Shown here in pieces: positions 1 through 8,661 of a stretch of 64,000 nucleotides of DNA (positions are counted from its first letter, which is position 1; each line of letters starts with the position of its first letter). The DNA lies in NCBI RefSeq assembly GCF_000166135.1, contig NC_014666.1, forward strand, positions 4,092,001 through 4,156,000, in the 5' to 3' direction. The translations under genes were made by a program, and so were the position numbers. The DNA comes from Pseudofrankia inefficax. Lineage in GTDB: Bacteria > Actinomycetota > Actinomycetes > Frankiales > Frankiaceae. A model generated the notes under the pieces. The model worked only from the letters and a program-made list of their open reading frames with translations. It did not search any database and was not told where the DNA came from.

Positions 1-363
1 CCAACCGACATCCACGAGGTGCTGACCATTGCTGACCGGCTGATTGGTTTCCGAGGCGAGGGTGCTCCACGTGCCGGTATAGTTGCCGCTGCTGTCTATA
101 TTTTCCTTCTTGAGCTGGACGTCGACGGTGGCGGTGACGCCCGCCGGCGCCCCCGGGCAGCTAAGACCTGCATTGGCAAAAACGTAGCCGGATATAGGAA
201 AACCCGGGACGAAAGCCTGCAGAGTGCAGTTCCACCCACCCTGGCTGTACGACGACGAGAGGTTCGGGTTGGCCGCGAACGCTGGGGCCGGGAGCAGCAT
301 CGAGGCGACTGTGCTACCGCACGCGCCGATGGTGGCGGCCGTTCCGAGGTTTCTGAGACGCAT
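1..363 (-). CDS. Secreted protein, C-terminus cut by window edge
   Basis: The reading frame opens with an ATG preceded by a strong CCGGAGGAAAC ribosome binding site and runs off the left edge without a stop, so about 121 residues are visible. The first 29 or so residues form a Sec signal peptide (MRLRNLGTAATIGACG, a hydrophobic stretch, then PAPAFA as a likely cleavage site). The mature part begins NPNLSSSYSQGG, contains two cysteines (WNC and LSC) that could form a disulfide, and looks beta-rich (VTATVDVQLKK). I do not recognise a family. The signal peptide and ribosome binding site make it a convincing exported protein; its function is unknown. Confidence 0.75.
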   Translation of the reverse strand, partial: MRLRNLGTAATIGACGSTVASMLLPAPAFAANPNLSSSYSQGGWNCTLQAFVPGFPISGYVFANAGLSCPGAPAGVTATVDVQLKKENIDSSGNYTGTWSTLASETNQPVSNGQHLVDVGW

Positions 364-1035
364 GTTTCCTCCGGGGGATGGTCATGGGACAGGACGGGAA
401 CGACACCCACGGTGGACGATGAGGGTCGTTGGCCGGGGGTGAGGCCGACCCGTAGGTGCGGTAGCCCGTCAAGTCGAAATCCGAAATTCCGAAGAAGGTG
501 CTCGCGTTCGATGCGAGTTTACTCCTCCGTAGTGGTCCTGTGGCAAGTATCGCCTGGAATGCGCTGGTTGCGCCTTCGATCTGTCGCGGGACACGCCGAA
601 GGGCAGACATGCAGGTAAATACCCTGGGTTCGATCTCGGCGCACCACTCCAGGCGCCAACCGACGTCCGAGCTGTGGTCCAGATCACATCGCGGTCGGAC
701 GGCTGTCGACTTGGGAAACGGCCATTGACCGAGGCCAGGCAGACGCCCGCCGAGACCATGGCGCGCAAAGTACCGATCGTCAGCGGAAGCCCGGTCCATC
801 AAACGCACGCTGACCGAACAGGCCGACTTGTGGAACCGGCCATATCCGACGCCTGGTTGTCCGCGACCCTCGCGGTCTTCGAGCCGGCGGCCGGATCCCT
901 GGAATCAGTTTCGGGCGGCGGCGCCACCACCGAGCTGGCCGTGTCCGGTGGACACCCGAAACCGCTGAGCCCGCCACCCTTCCTGCCGACGGCCGCGGCT
1001 GCCCGCCGGATCCAGCGCGAACTGGCCGGACTGGC
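364..1035. other. Intergenic region, no supported gene
   Basis: About 670 bases with somewhat lower GC than the neighbours. It should hold the promoter of the leftward secreted-protein gene. A small hairpin (CTCGC, 7-base loop, GCGAG) lies near 509-525. The open frames here have no ribosome binding site, no recognisable domain and arginine/serine-rich compositions typical of non-coding high-GC DNA. Confidence 0.5.
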
Positions 1036-1866
1036 CTATCGGATCGGCGCCGCCGGCACATCCTCGCCCGGCCGATACGCCGCGAGAATCAGCCGGTCCC
1101 AGCGACGGCCCCGGTAGTAGTCGTGATCCCGCAGCCGCGCCTCCACATGCAATCCTCGGTTGCTCACGCTCGCGAACTGCTGGAAGTTGAACTCCGGCAT
1201 CTCCAGATACAGCTTTCGGAACGGCCACACGTCGAACACGTAGTTGATGAAGAGCCGCACAGGCTCCGCCGCGATCCCCGAGCCCAGATACTGCCCAGTC
1301 ATAGCGGCCCCGATGTATGCATTCCCGAGACTCAGGTCGGGGTTGTAGCACATCACATGACCGGCGGGCTGGTTCGTCTGGATGGACTCCACCAGGAACT
1401 GTGCGAGAATGCCGTTCCACATGTCATGCTGCTCGAACTGCTGATAGGCGGGCACCGCCCCGCGGTAACGCCAGCGAAAACCCACCTCCGGACTGACCGC
1501 CAGGCCATACAGAAACGGCGCTGCCTGCGGCAGCACCGGAACCAGCCGGAAAAACTGTCCGGCCAGTCGAGGCGGCGCTACGTCCTCCGCAGGTCCGGGG
1601 ATATCACTGTTCACCGTAGCCTCGGCCGCCGGTGATGTCTCGGCCCGCTCCCGGTAGCAGTCGAACAGGCCACCGACAGTGCCTACAGACAGCCACTCCC
1701 GCTCGTCGAGTTCAACCCCGAGCTCAGCCAGCAATGCCGCCAATTCCAACAGCCCGAAGGAGTCTAACCCCAGGTCCGCCCCCAACCGGGCGGAACTGGC
1801 CACATCAGCCCGCGGAACCCCCGTCCGCGCGCTGACCAGCACCTCGAACTCGTCCTTGGTAAGCAT
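1036..1866 (-). CDS. Acyl carrier protein-GNAT acetyltransferase fusion
   Basis: This 276-residue protein has two domains. Residues 1-75 are an acyl carrier protein: the motif GADLGLDSFGLLELA carries the serine (Ser36) expected to receive 4'-phosphopantetheine. After a linker of about 30 residues, residues 105-265 match a GNAT N-acyltransferase of the RimJ/RimL type, with GSGIAAEPVRLFINYVF corresponding to the acetyl-CoA binding region and FASVSNRGLHVEARLRDH to the conserved C-terminal region. ACP-GNAT fusions imply that the acyl donor is a carrier-bound thioester and not free CoA. GAGGGG lies just before the ATG. No PKS or NRPS gene is adjacent; the nearest PKS is about 46 kb away, so partnership with it is only a possibility. 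The domain calls are confident, the substrate is unknown. Confidence 0.8.
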   Translation of the reverse strand: MLTKDEFEVLVSARTGVPRADVASSARLGADLGLDSFGLLELAALLAELGVELDEREWLSVGTVGGLFDCYRERAETSPAAEATVNSDIPGPAEDVAPPRLAGQFFRLVPVLPQAAPFLYGLAVSPEVGFRWRYRGAVPAYQQFEQHDMWNGILAQFLVESIQTNQPAGHVMCYNPDLSLGNAYIGAAMTGQYLGSGIAAEPVRLFINYVFDVWPFRKLYLEMPEFNFQQFASVSNRGLHVEARLRDHDYYRGRRWDRLILAAYRPGEDVPAAPIR

Positions 1867-2581
1867 CGCCCCTCAACAGAAAAATGTGGCCTGAGCAGGC
1901 AGGCAGCCTCGACCACCGGATCGTCCGTGGAGCGACCCGGCGCCGCTGGTCCTGTCTAGCACAGACAGAGTCGACATGGTAGTCCAATGCGTCGCGAAGG
2001 TCTCCGTACGCCATCTACTGGACAGGCGCAAGCAATCGTGCCATGGTTGAGACACAGCCGGTTCGAATAGGTCACCGGGGACAGCCGTGCTCGGCGGGTG
2101 GTTCGGCCGGGTTCAGACCGCGTATCCGCCGCTCCGGATCGTCGGGCGCGTGGCCGGAACCGGCCGGCTAAATAGGTCCACGACGTCCTGCGTCGGCATT
2201 CTCCGCGTCTGGTCGGTTCCGCGTCACCGCGCGCAGCCCGACGTCGGCACGTAGGCGATCGCGGTGGACACTGCCCGATCTGCCCGCGGCGCCGTCCCGC
2301 GGCCCTGCCCGCGCGGGAGGAAGGCGCGCGGCAGAGGCTCCATGGGCTCCGAGAGTTCGTCCACAGGCGACGAGTCCGACACGTGTCACCTGTCGGCCTA
2401 TGCCCTGACACTGGACGAGCAGGCACGGGCCCTCCGCCTCGCGGCCCGGGATCTGTGCCGCTGTGTGAACCGCCGTAGCAGGCCCCGCCGAACAGGCAGG
2501 TCAGGAGACTGTTCTGTTGACGGCAGGGCCACCGGGGCAGACTTGGAGCGTAGGCGGCGCAGAGCGATGCGAGGTCACTCG
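1867..2581. other. Divergent intergenic region
   Basis: About 715 bases between the leftward ACP-GNAT gene and the rightward kinase/GGDEF gene. The frame of the rightward gene stays open upstream to about 2264, but the translation there is Arg/Gly-rich with no domain, and a better start with a GAGG site lies at 2582. No other gene is supported. Confidence 0.5.
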
Positions 2582-5500
2582 ATGGGTTCCGAGCGTGAGA
2601 TGCAAGGCCCCGACCCGCCGGATCCGGTGGTGACTGAGGTACTGCATGAGTCGGAGCGGACCCGGGTCACCCGAGTGGTAAGCCGTACGGGCAGCGTGAT
2701 CAAAAAGGAGTTCCTGGGCCCGGCCGCCCAGGCGCGGTTACTCCGTGAAGTGGAGTTCTTGAAGCGGCTGCGTGGGGTTGAAGGCGTCGCTCAACTGGCG
2801 TCCGGGTCCGAGCCGGGTCCCGAATCGTTCCTGTTGGTCGATGTGCACGGCACGGCGCTGTCCGGGCGAACGGTCCCGGTGGATCCGGTTCGCCTGCTGA
2901 ACCTGGCCGAGCGACTGGCCCGCGGCCTGGCGGGGCTGCATCGCAGGGGCGTGGTGCATCGGAATATCAACCCCGCGAACATCGTCGTGGACGCCGACGA
3001 TGCTCCCTATCTGGTGGATTTCGCGCTGGCTACGTCTACGGCACCGGTTCGGCCGGATCTCCTCCGTTCCACGGAGATTGTGGGAACCGTGGCCTACCTG
3101 GCCCCGGAGCAGACGGGGCGGACGGCTCGTCCGGTCGACGCGCGCGCCGATCTCTACGCGGTGGGCGCGATGCTCTATGAGCTGGCCACGGGCGCGCCGC
3201 CGTTCGGGTCGGCGGATCCGATGCAGGTGATCCACAGCCATCTCACGCGAGTGCCGGTCCCACCATCGGCGACAAACCCCCTGGTACCGGCCGGTCTTTC
3301 GGCGATCATCATGCACCTGTTGGAGAAGGAGCCCGACGACCGCTACCAGAGTGCCGAAGGGCTGGTGTTCGATCTTGCCCTGCTGCGCCGGGGCGGCGAG
3401 GTCGTGCACCCGGGCGAGCGCGATCTTCCGGCGCGGGCGTTGGTCCCGTCGCGGCTCGCCGGGCGGGACCGGGAGATCGCGCAGATCCGCGATGCGTTCG
3501 CCGCCGCCATGGAGGGCCGATGTCGCGGGTTGCTCCTGGGCGGTGCGGCGGGGGTGGGGAAGACCACGCTGGTCGACGAGCTGCGATCGACCGTCGCCAA
3601 CGCCAACGGCTGGTTCGTAGCGGGCAAGTTCGATCAATATCGCCGTGACCAGGAGTACGACGGCGTTACGCAGGCGTTCCGGGCCCTGGGCCGTCTCCTG
3701 CTCGCCGAGCCAGAGAAGGATCTCCATCAGGTTCGGGACGCGCTGCTGCAGGCGTTGGGGCCGAACGCGGGCCTGATGGCGATGATGATGCCCGAGCTGG
3801 GCGCGCTGTTGGGAGTCGCCGCGGCGCCGGGAGACCCGATGACCACGCAGGCGCGGGCCAGACGGAACGCGGCCGAGATCCTGCGTGTGGTCGCCTGCCG
3901 AGAGCGGCCACTGGTGCTGTTCGTCGACGATCTGCAGTGGGCTGGTCGGGCGCCGCTGGATCTTGTCGACCTCGTGATGGACAGCGGGCTGAGGTTGGAG
4001 GGGCTGTTACTGGTCGGCGCGTTCCGGGACAGTGAGGTCGATGCCGCTCACCCGCTGGCGTCGATGGTGGCCCGTTGGGGCCGGCTGCCGGACGGGCCGC
4101 GGGTGCTGCGGGTAGGCAACCTGGCGCCGGACGGCCAGGCGGCGCTGGTGGCTGACCTGCTGCGCCTTCCCTCCGGGCCGGCCGCCGACCTGGCGGGGAC
4201 GATCGCGCCCTCCACACGAGGCAACCCTTACGAGACGGTCGAGTTGCTGAACGCGCTGGGCCAGGACGGGACGCTCACGCGAGACACGCGTGGCTGGCGG
4301 TGGGAGCCGGAGGTGCTGCGTCGCCGGTTGGCGGGCGTGGACGTGTCCGCCCTCCTGGCCGCGCGAGCCGGCGTGTTCCCGTCGGCGACCCGAGCGATCC
4401 TGGCCGCGATTGCCTGTCTGGCGGGCCGGGTCGAACTGGACCTGCTGGAAGCCGCGACCGGGCTCGCGAGCGACGAGATCGGGCGGCTGCTCGCCCCCGC
4501 GCTGGCCGACGGCTTTCTGGTGCTCGAACCCGCCAACCGGTCCAGCGTGCGGTTCCATCACGACCTGGCCCAGGAGTCCGTCATCGACGACCTGGACGGC
4601 GACACGCGACGTGCGACGCGCTTAGGCCTGGCCCGGCGGCTGGCCGGCCGAGACGAGTATTCCGCGGTGGCGGCGGAACAGTACCTGCTTGTCGCCGACA
4701 CCGTGCACGCCGAGCCCGAGCGGCAGGTGATGGCCGGACTCTTCGAGCGCGCCGCCAGCCAGGCCCGGATGCTGAGCAACTACGGGCAGGCGGAGCGGTT
4801 TCTGGCCGCACTGCTGAGGTCTGTCGACCGTCGGGACAAAGAGCGTCTGGTGGCGGCCCACGTCGATCGGCACGCCGTTCTGTACATGCTCGGCAGGCTC
4901 GAGGACGCCGATGAGGAATACCAGGTCGTCATCAGGCTCCGTCCCCGCTCCACCGAAGGCCCCGGGGTCACCGCCGTGCAGGTCAGCAGCCTGATCAACC
5001 GGGGCCGCTCGGGTGAGGCGCTGGCGCTCGGCCTGGAGGCGCTCCGGCATCTCGGTCTCGCCATCCCGGCACGGGAGCGCCTGGAGGCGGAGACCGACCG
5101 CGGCCTCGACGCGCTCTACGCGTGGATCGACGAGACGACGGAGGCGGACGACCTGCGCCGCCCGAAGATCACTGACCGCTCGCGACTGGATACCGTCCGG
5201 CTTATCAACCGGCTCATTCCCGCGGCGTTCATCTGCGACCGGATGATGTCGGCCTGGCTGGCCGTGACGATATTGCGGATCTGGGCGACGGACGGTCCGG
5301 ACGCCGCCCTGATCGGACCGGCTGGCCATGCCGCGCTGGTGACCGTCGCCCGCCGGGGGGACTACCGAACCGGGTATCGCATGATGCGGCGGTTGCTCGC
5401 GGTCGGCCGGGCCCGAGGCTACGAGCCCGAGCTCTGGCGGGCGCGGTTCCTGTACGTGGTAGGTACGGGACACTGGTTCGAGCCTCTTGAGGACAACGTG

Positions 5501-7495
5501 TCCGCGGCGCGTCGTACCCTCGCGGGCCTGTTCCAGGCCGGTGATCTGCAGACCGCGTGCTGGACCTACTACACGCTGGTGTGCGATTTTCTGGACCTTG
5601 CCCCGTCGCTCGCGGACTTCGTTGCCGAGGCCGACGAGGCGCTGAGGTTCGCCGCGCGGACCGGCAACGGACACGCCGAGAAAATACTCCGGGCCTGTCG
5701 CGACCTGGCGGGCGAGCTGCGCGGTGAGCCCACCGGGCGCCCGGACGCGGCAGGTCTCGCGGCCGCCGAGCCGACCGTCGCTTTTCATCTGCATCTAGGC
5801 CGGGCGGTCGCCGCGGCGGTGCTCGATCATTCCGGCGAGCTGGAGCGGCACACGGACGCCTTGATGCCGTTGCTGTCGAGCGTCGAATCGATCTATCACA
5901 CCGCGACGGTCCGGATGCTGCGGGCGCTGGCTCTGGCGGGGCGGGCCCGCGCGGCGCGGGCGCGCCAGCGCGACCGGGCGCTGGTCGAGCTGGAGGGGCT
6001 GGTGGAGTGGCTGGCCGAGCGGGCGGCGGACGCGCCGGTCAACTTCGGGCACATGCTGCGCCTCGTGGAGGCGGAGCGGGCCTGGGCGCTCGGAGACTTC
6101 CGCGAGGCCGTGTGCACGTTCGACCTCGCGCAGCGGGAGGTGTCCGCGCGGGCGCGGCCATGGCACCGAGCGTTGATCCTGGAGCGCGCGGCGCGGTTCT
6201 ACCTGGCCCACGGCGTCGATCAGGCCGCCCATGGACTGCTTGTCGCGGCCAGCGACCAGTACCTGGCCTGGGGCGCGACCGCGAAGGTGCGCCAGCTCGA
6301 CTACGCCTTTCCCCTGCTGCGCGCCGAGCGGTCTGGCGCTCGCCCGAACTCCCAGCCACCCCCGCAGCCGGCGCACCTCCAGCCCGTCGTCACGACGGGC
6401 ACACTCGACCTGCTCGGGATCGTCGCCGCGTCGCAGGCCCTGAGCTCCGAGACAAGCATCGACGGCCTGCGGGTCAGAGTCGTCGGCATCCTCTCCGAGA
6501 TCACAGGTTCGACCGGCGTGCGCCTGCTGCTGCGCGACCAGGAGACGCACGCGTGGACGGTTCCACTCGACGAGGGCGGGACCATCTCCCTGGAGGAGGC
6601 TGGCAGGCGGAAACTCCTGCCCCCGTCCGTCGTCTGGTACGCCGAGCGCACGGGTGAGCCCGTCCTCATCGATGACGCGATCCGTGACGACCGGTTCTCC
6701 CGCGATCCTTACCTCGCGACCATGGACCGGTGCTCCCTACTGGCGGTACCGATCATTCTGCGCGACGAGCTGCACGCGATGCTGCTGCTGGAGAACCGGC
6801 TCATCCGCTGCGCCTTCACGACCGATCGTCTTGAGGGCATCACGCTCATCGCGAGGCAGCTCGCGGTGTGCCTCGACAACGCGCTCGTCTACGCCTCCCT
6901 CGAACGCAGGGTTGCCGAGCGGACCGAGCAGCTTGCCGCGGCGAACCACCGTCTCGAACAGCTCTCGGCCACCGACCCGCTGACCGGGCTGGCCAACCGG
7001 CGACAGCTCAACGAGTTCCTCAACGACGCCTGGTATCGCGCGGCCAGCTACGGCACGCCGCTCGCCCTCGCGATGATCGATATTGACCACTTCAAGGCCT
7101 ACAACGACTTCTTCGGGCACACAGTCGGCGACCTCTGTCTCCGGCGTGTCGCGGCCTGCCTGGCCCGCTGCACTCGCGACACCGACCTCGCGGCCCGTTA
7201 CGGCGGTGAGGAGTTCGTCGTCGTCATGCCCGGCGCCGACAGCGTCACCGCCACCCAGATCGCCCACCGGCTGCGCACCGCCGTGGAAGATCTCGCCGAG
7301 CCCCACCCGCGGACCGACGAGCGGATCGTCACCGTCAGCATCGGCATCGCGACGACGACCCCCGGCCCCCGTGACGACGTGGCAGCGCTGCTCGAGGTGG
7401 CCGACGCCGCGCTATACCTGGCCAAGAACGGGGGGCGTAACCGCGTCGAAGCGGGGGGCCAGCACGAGGTTCCCGCCGACTACCGGGCGAGGTAG
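2582..7495 (+). CDS. Pseudokinase-AAA ATPase-TPR-like-GAF-GGDEF signalling protein
   Basis: A 1637-residue multidomain protein. Residues 20-270 have a Ser/Thr kinase fold (VIKKEF lysine, APEQ motif), but the catalytic loop reads HRNINPAN (126-133), with Asn for the catalytic Asp, and DFG is DFA (146-148), so it is probably a pseudokinase. An AAA/STAND-type ATPase follows, with P-loop GGAAGVGKTT (320-329) and Walker B LVLFVDDLQW (444-453). Then come about 600 residues of helical TPR-like sequence, a GAF domain (about 1270-1420), a short coiled coil and a GGDEF domain. The GGDEF active site is GGEEF (1541-1545), with an RDTD inhibitory-site motif five residues upstream, so it should be an active, feedback-regulated diguanylate cyclase. 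The known kinase/ATPase/GAF architecture usually ends in a histidine kinase; here c-di-GMP synthesis takes its place. Start 2582 was chosen for GAGG about 8 bases upstream; 2567 and 2600 are in-frame alternatives. Confidence 0.85.
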   Translation: MGSEREMQGPDPPDPVVTEVLHESERTRVTRVVSRTGSVIKKEFLGPAAQARLLREVEFLKRLRGVEGVAQLASGSEPGPESFLLVDVHGTALSGRTVPVDPVRLLNLAERLARGLAGLHRRGVVHRNINPANIVVDADDAPYLVDFALATSTAPVRPDLLRSTEIVGTVAYLAPEQTGRTARPVDARADLYAVGAMLYELATGAPPFGSADPMQVIHSHLTRVPVPPSATNPLVPAGLSAIIMHLLEKEPDDRYQSAEGLVFDLALLRRGGEVVHPGERDLPARALVPSRLAGRDREIAQIRDAFAAAMEGRCRGLLLGGAAGVGKTTLVDELRSTVANANGWFVAGKFDQYRRDQEYDGVTQAFRALGRLLLAEPEKDLHQVRDALLQALGPNAGLMAMMMPELGALLGVAAAPGDPMTTQARARRNAAEILRVVACRERPLVLFVDDLQWAGRAPLDLVDLVMDSGLRLEGLLLVGAFRDSEVDAAHPLASMVARWGRLPDGPRVLRVGNLAPDGQAALVADLLRLPSGPAADLAGTIAPSTRGNPYETVELLNALGQDGTLTRDTRGWRWEPEVLRRRLAGVDVSALLAARAGVFPSATRAILAAIACLAGRVELDLLEAATGLASDEIGRLLAPALADGFLVLEPANRSSVRFHHDLAQESVIDDLDGDTRRATRLGLARRLAGRDEYSAVAAEQYLLVADTVHAEPERQVMAGLFERAASQARMLSNYGQAERFLAALLRSVDRRDKERLVAAHVDRHAVLYMLGRLEDADEEYQVVIRLRPRSTEGPGVTAVQVSSLINRGRSGEALALGLEALRHLGLAIPARERLEAETDRGLDALYAWIDETTEADDLRRPKITDRSRLDTVRLINRLIPAAFICDRMMSAWLAVTILRIWATDGPDAALIGPAGHAALVTVARRGDYRTGYRMMRRLLAVGRARGYEPELWRARFLYVVGTGHWFEPLEDNVSAARRTLAGLFQAGDLQTACWTYYTLVCDFLDLAPSLADFVAEADEALRFAARTGNGHAEKILRACRDLAGELRGEPTGRPDAAGLAAAEPTVAFHLHLGRAVAAAVLDHSGELERHTDALMPLLSSVESIYHTATVRMLRALALAGRARAARARQRDRALVELEGLVEWLAERAADAPVNFGHMLRLVEAERAWALGDFREAVCTFDLAQREVSARARPWHRALILERAARFYLAHGVDQAAHGLLVAASDQYLAWGATAKVRQLDYAFPLLRAERSGARPNSQPPPQPAHLQPVVTTGTLDLLGIVAASQALSSETSIDGLRVRVVGILSEITGSTGVRLLLRDQETHAWTVPLDEGGTISLEEAGRRKLLPPSVVWYAERTGEPVLIDDAIRDDRFSRDPYLATMDRCSLLAVPIILRDELHAMLLLENRLIRCAFTTDRLEGITLIARQLAVCLDNALVYASLERRVAERTEQLAAANHRLEQLSATDPLTGLANRRQLNEFLNDAWYRAASYGTPLALAMIDIDHFKAYNDFFGHTVGDLCLRRVAACLARCTRDTDLAARYGGEEFVVVMPGADSVTATQIAHRLRTAVEDLAEPHPRTDERIVTVSIGIATTTPGPRDDVAALLEVADAALYLAKNGGRNRVEAGGQHEVPADYRAR

Positions 7496-7650
7496 GCGGC
7501 TCACCACGGCCCGCGGCTCGCGCTTGGCCGTCATCGGTGGTCTCCTGCGCGATCGAGATGAGCCGGGTCCGATCGGCACTCATGCTGCTCGCGTATGCGC
7601 CCTGGCCTGATCCGTCAGTATCCTTTCAACCCAGAAGGCTGGAAAATTTC

Positions 7651-8139
7651 ATGTTCATATGGCCCCGAATGACCGCCGGGCCCGAACGTCTCATGTTGGA
7701 GAGCGTGCTTGACCGCAACCGGCAAGCGCTCATCGACACCGCGCGAGGGCTGTCCGAGGCCGACGCGCGACGGCGCCTGGTCGTCTCGCTGACCACACCG
7801 ATCGGGCTGATCAAACACGCCGCCACCGCCGAGCGCATCTGGTTCCAACGCACCCTGCTCGGCCTGGACGAGTCCGCGTGCGACGGCTACGCCACCGGTG
7901 ACGACGGCAGTTTCCTGGTCGCCGAAGGCGAGACGCTGGCCGACGTGATCGCCGAGTTCGAGCGTGCCAGCGAGCGTTCCCGAGTGATCGCCGCTGACTT
8001 CGAGCTCGACGACACCAAGGCCCACCCCGGCGCCGGCGATGTCAGCCTGCGGTTTGTCTACCTGCTCCTGATCGAGGATTTCGCCCGTCACGCCGGCCAC
8101 GGAGACATTCTCCGAGAACAAATCACCGCCGCACGATAG
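7651..8139 (+). CDS. DinB/DUF664 family protein (mycothiol S-transferase-like)
   Basis: About 162 residues. The pattern LLESVLDRNRQALIDTARGLSEADARRRL near the start, TPIGLIKHAATAERIWF in the middle and LIEDFARHAGHGDILREQI at the end is the DinB four-helix bundle of the DUF664 group common in actinomycetes. The spaced histidines (KHAATAER, ARHAGHGD) are the expected metal ligands. Family members are metal-dependent thiol S-transferases, often using mycothiol, or are uncharacterised. The ATG at 7651 has GGAAA nearby; an in-frame ATG at 7669 (MTAGPERL) is an equally likely start and resembles family N-termini. The gene stands alone between two large signalling genes and shows no obvious operon partner. 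Confidence 0.8.
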   Translation: MFIWPRMTAGPERLMLESVLDRNRQALIDTARGLSEADARRRLVVSLTTPIGLIKHAATAERIWFQRTLLGLDESACDGYATGDDGSFLVAEGETLADVIAEFERASERSRVIAADFELDDTKAHPGAGDVSLRFVYLLLIEDFARHAGHGDILREQITAAR

Positions 8140-8661
8140 GCGTTGGCGGGGACTGGTTCAATATCGGTGCTTCCGGCAGCCTCGAACCGTCCGGAACCGG
8201 CCGCGCCAGGTGGGCAGTCCGCGGGGAACCCGTGATCGACGCCATGTCGATCACATTCCGTGGTCGTTGCCCCAGGCCGAGACTTCTTGACGGGCAGTGT
8301 GCTGTTATCCGAACCGTGCGGTATTCGCCCCGGCTGCCAATCATGAGGTATCCGGAGCGAACCGCGCAGGTGAGGTTGGGTGAGCCAGCTTCGCTGGGCC
8401 TGTCTCGGCCCTGTCCAGTGACGGTCCGTCGCCAGTGGTGGTCCGTGGCCGTCGCGACCGGGATGCGCTGCTCGGTGGGCCCACGGGTCTTCGCCTCCGG
8501 AGGTCTGATGACCATGGCGGCCGGCGACCTGAGTTGATCTCTGTGGTGATCGGCCCCTCGTCGCCATTTTCCCTCTGGCGTATCGAATAATGAGGACAGG
8601 GATGGGTGGGGGCGCCGTCGGTGTGGCGCTCCCGTTCTCCGTGGCATGTGACGGGGGGCCG
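8140..8661. other. Upstream region of the dnaK-TIR gene
   Basis: About 520 bases without a supported gene. I looked for the operators normally found upstream of actinobacterial dnaK (HAIR, CTTGAGT-N7-ACTCAAG) and for CIRCE and did not see either. This suggests the fused Hsp70 is not under the usual HspR or HrcA heat-shock control. A rightward 101-codon frame at 8232-8537 lacks a ribosome binding site and any recognisable domain. Confidence 0.45.

Noticed and set aside
674-1117. 147-codon rightward gene
   Set aside because: It overlaps the 3' end of the ACP-GNAT gene on the other strand, is Pro/Ser/Arg-rich and has no motif.
2050-2100. Possible tRNA (GGTTCGAATAG)
   Set aside because: The T-arm-like sequence lacks a matching stem, and no D-arm, anticodon arm or acceptor stem could be placed around it.
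8232-8537. 101-codon gene upstream of dnaK-TIR
   Set aside because: No ribosome binding site, no domain and low-complexity translation; treated as an open frame by chance.
8140-8661. HAIR or CIRCE heat-shock operator before dnaK-TIR
   Set aside because: CTGAGTT near 8529 resembles half a HAIR site, but the paired half at the proper spacing is absent.
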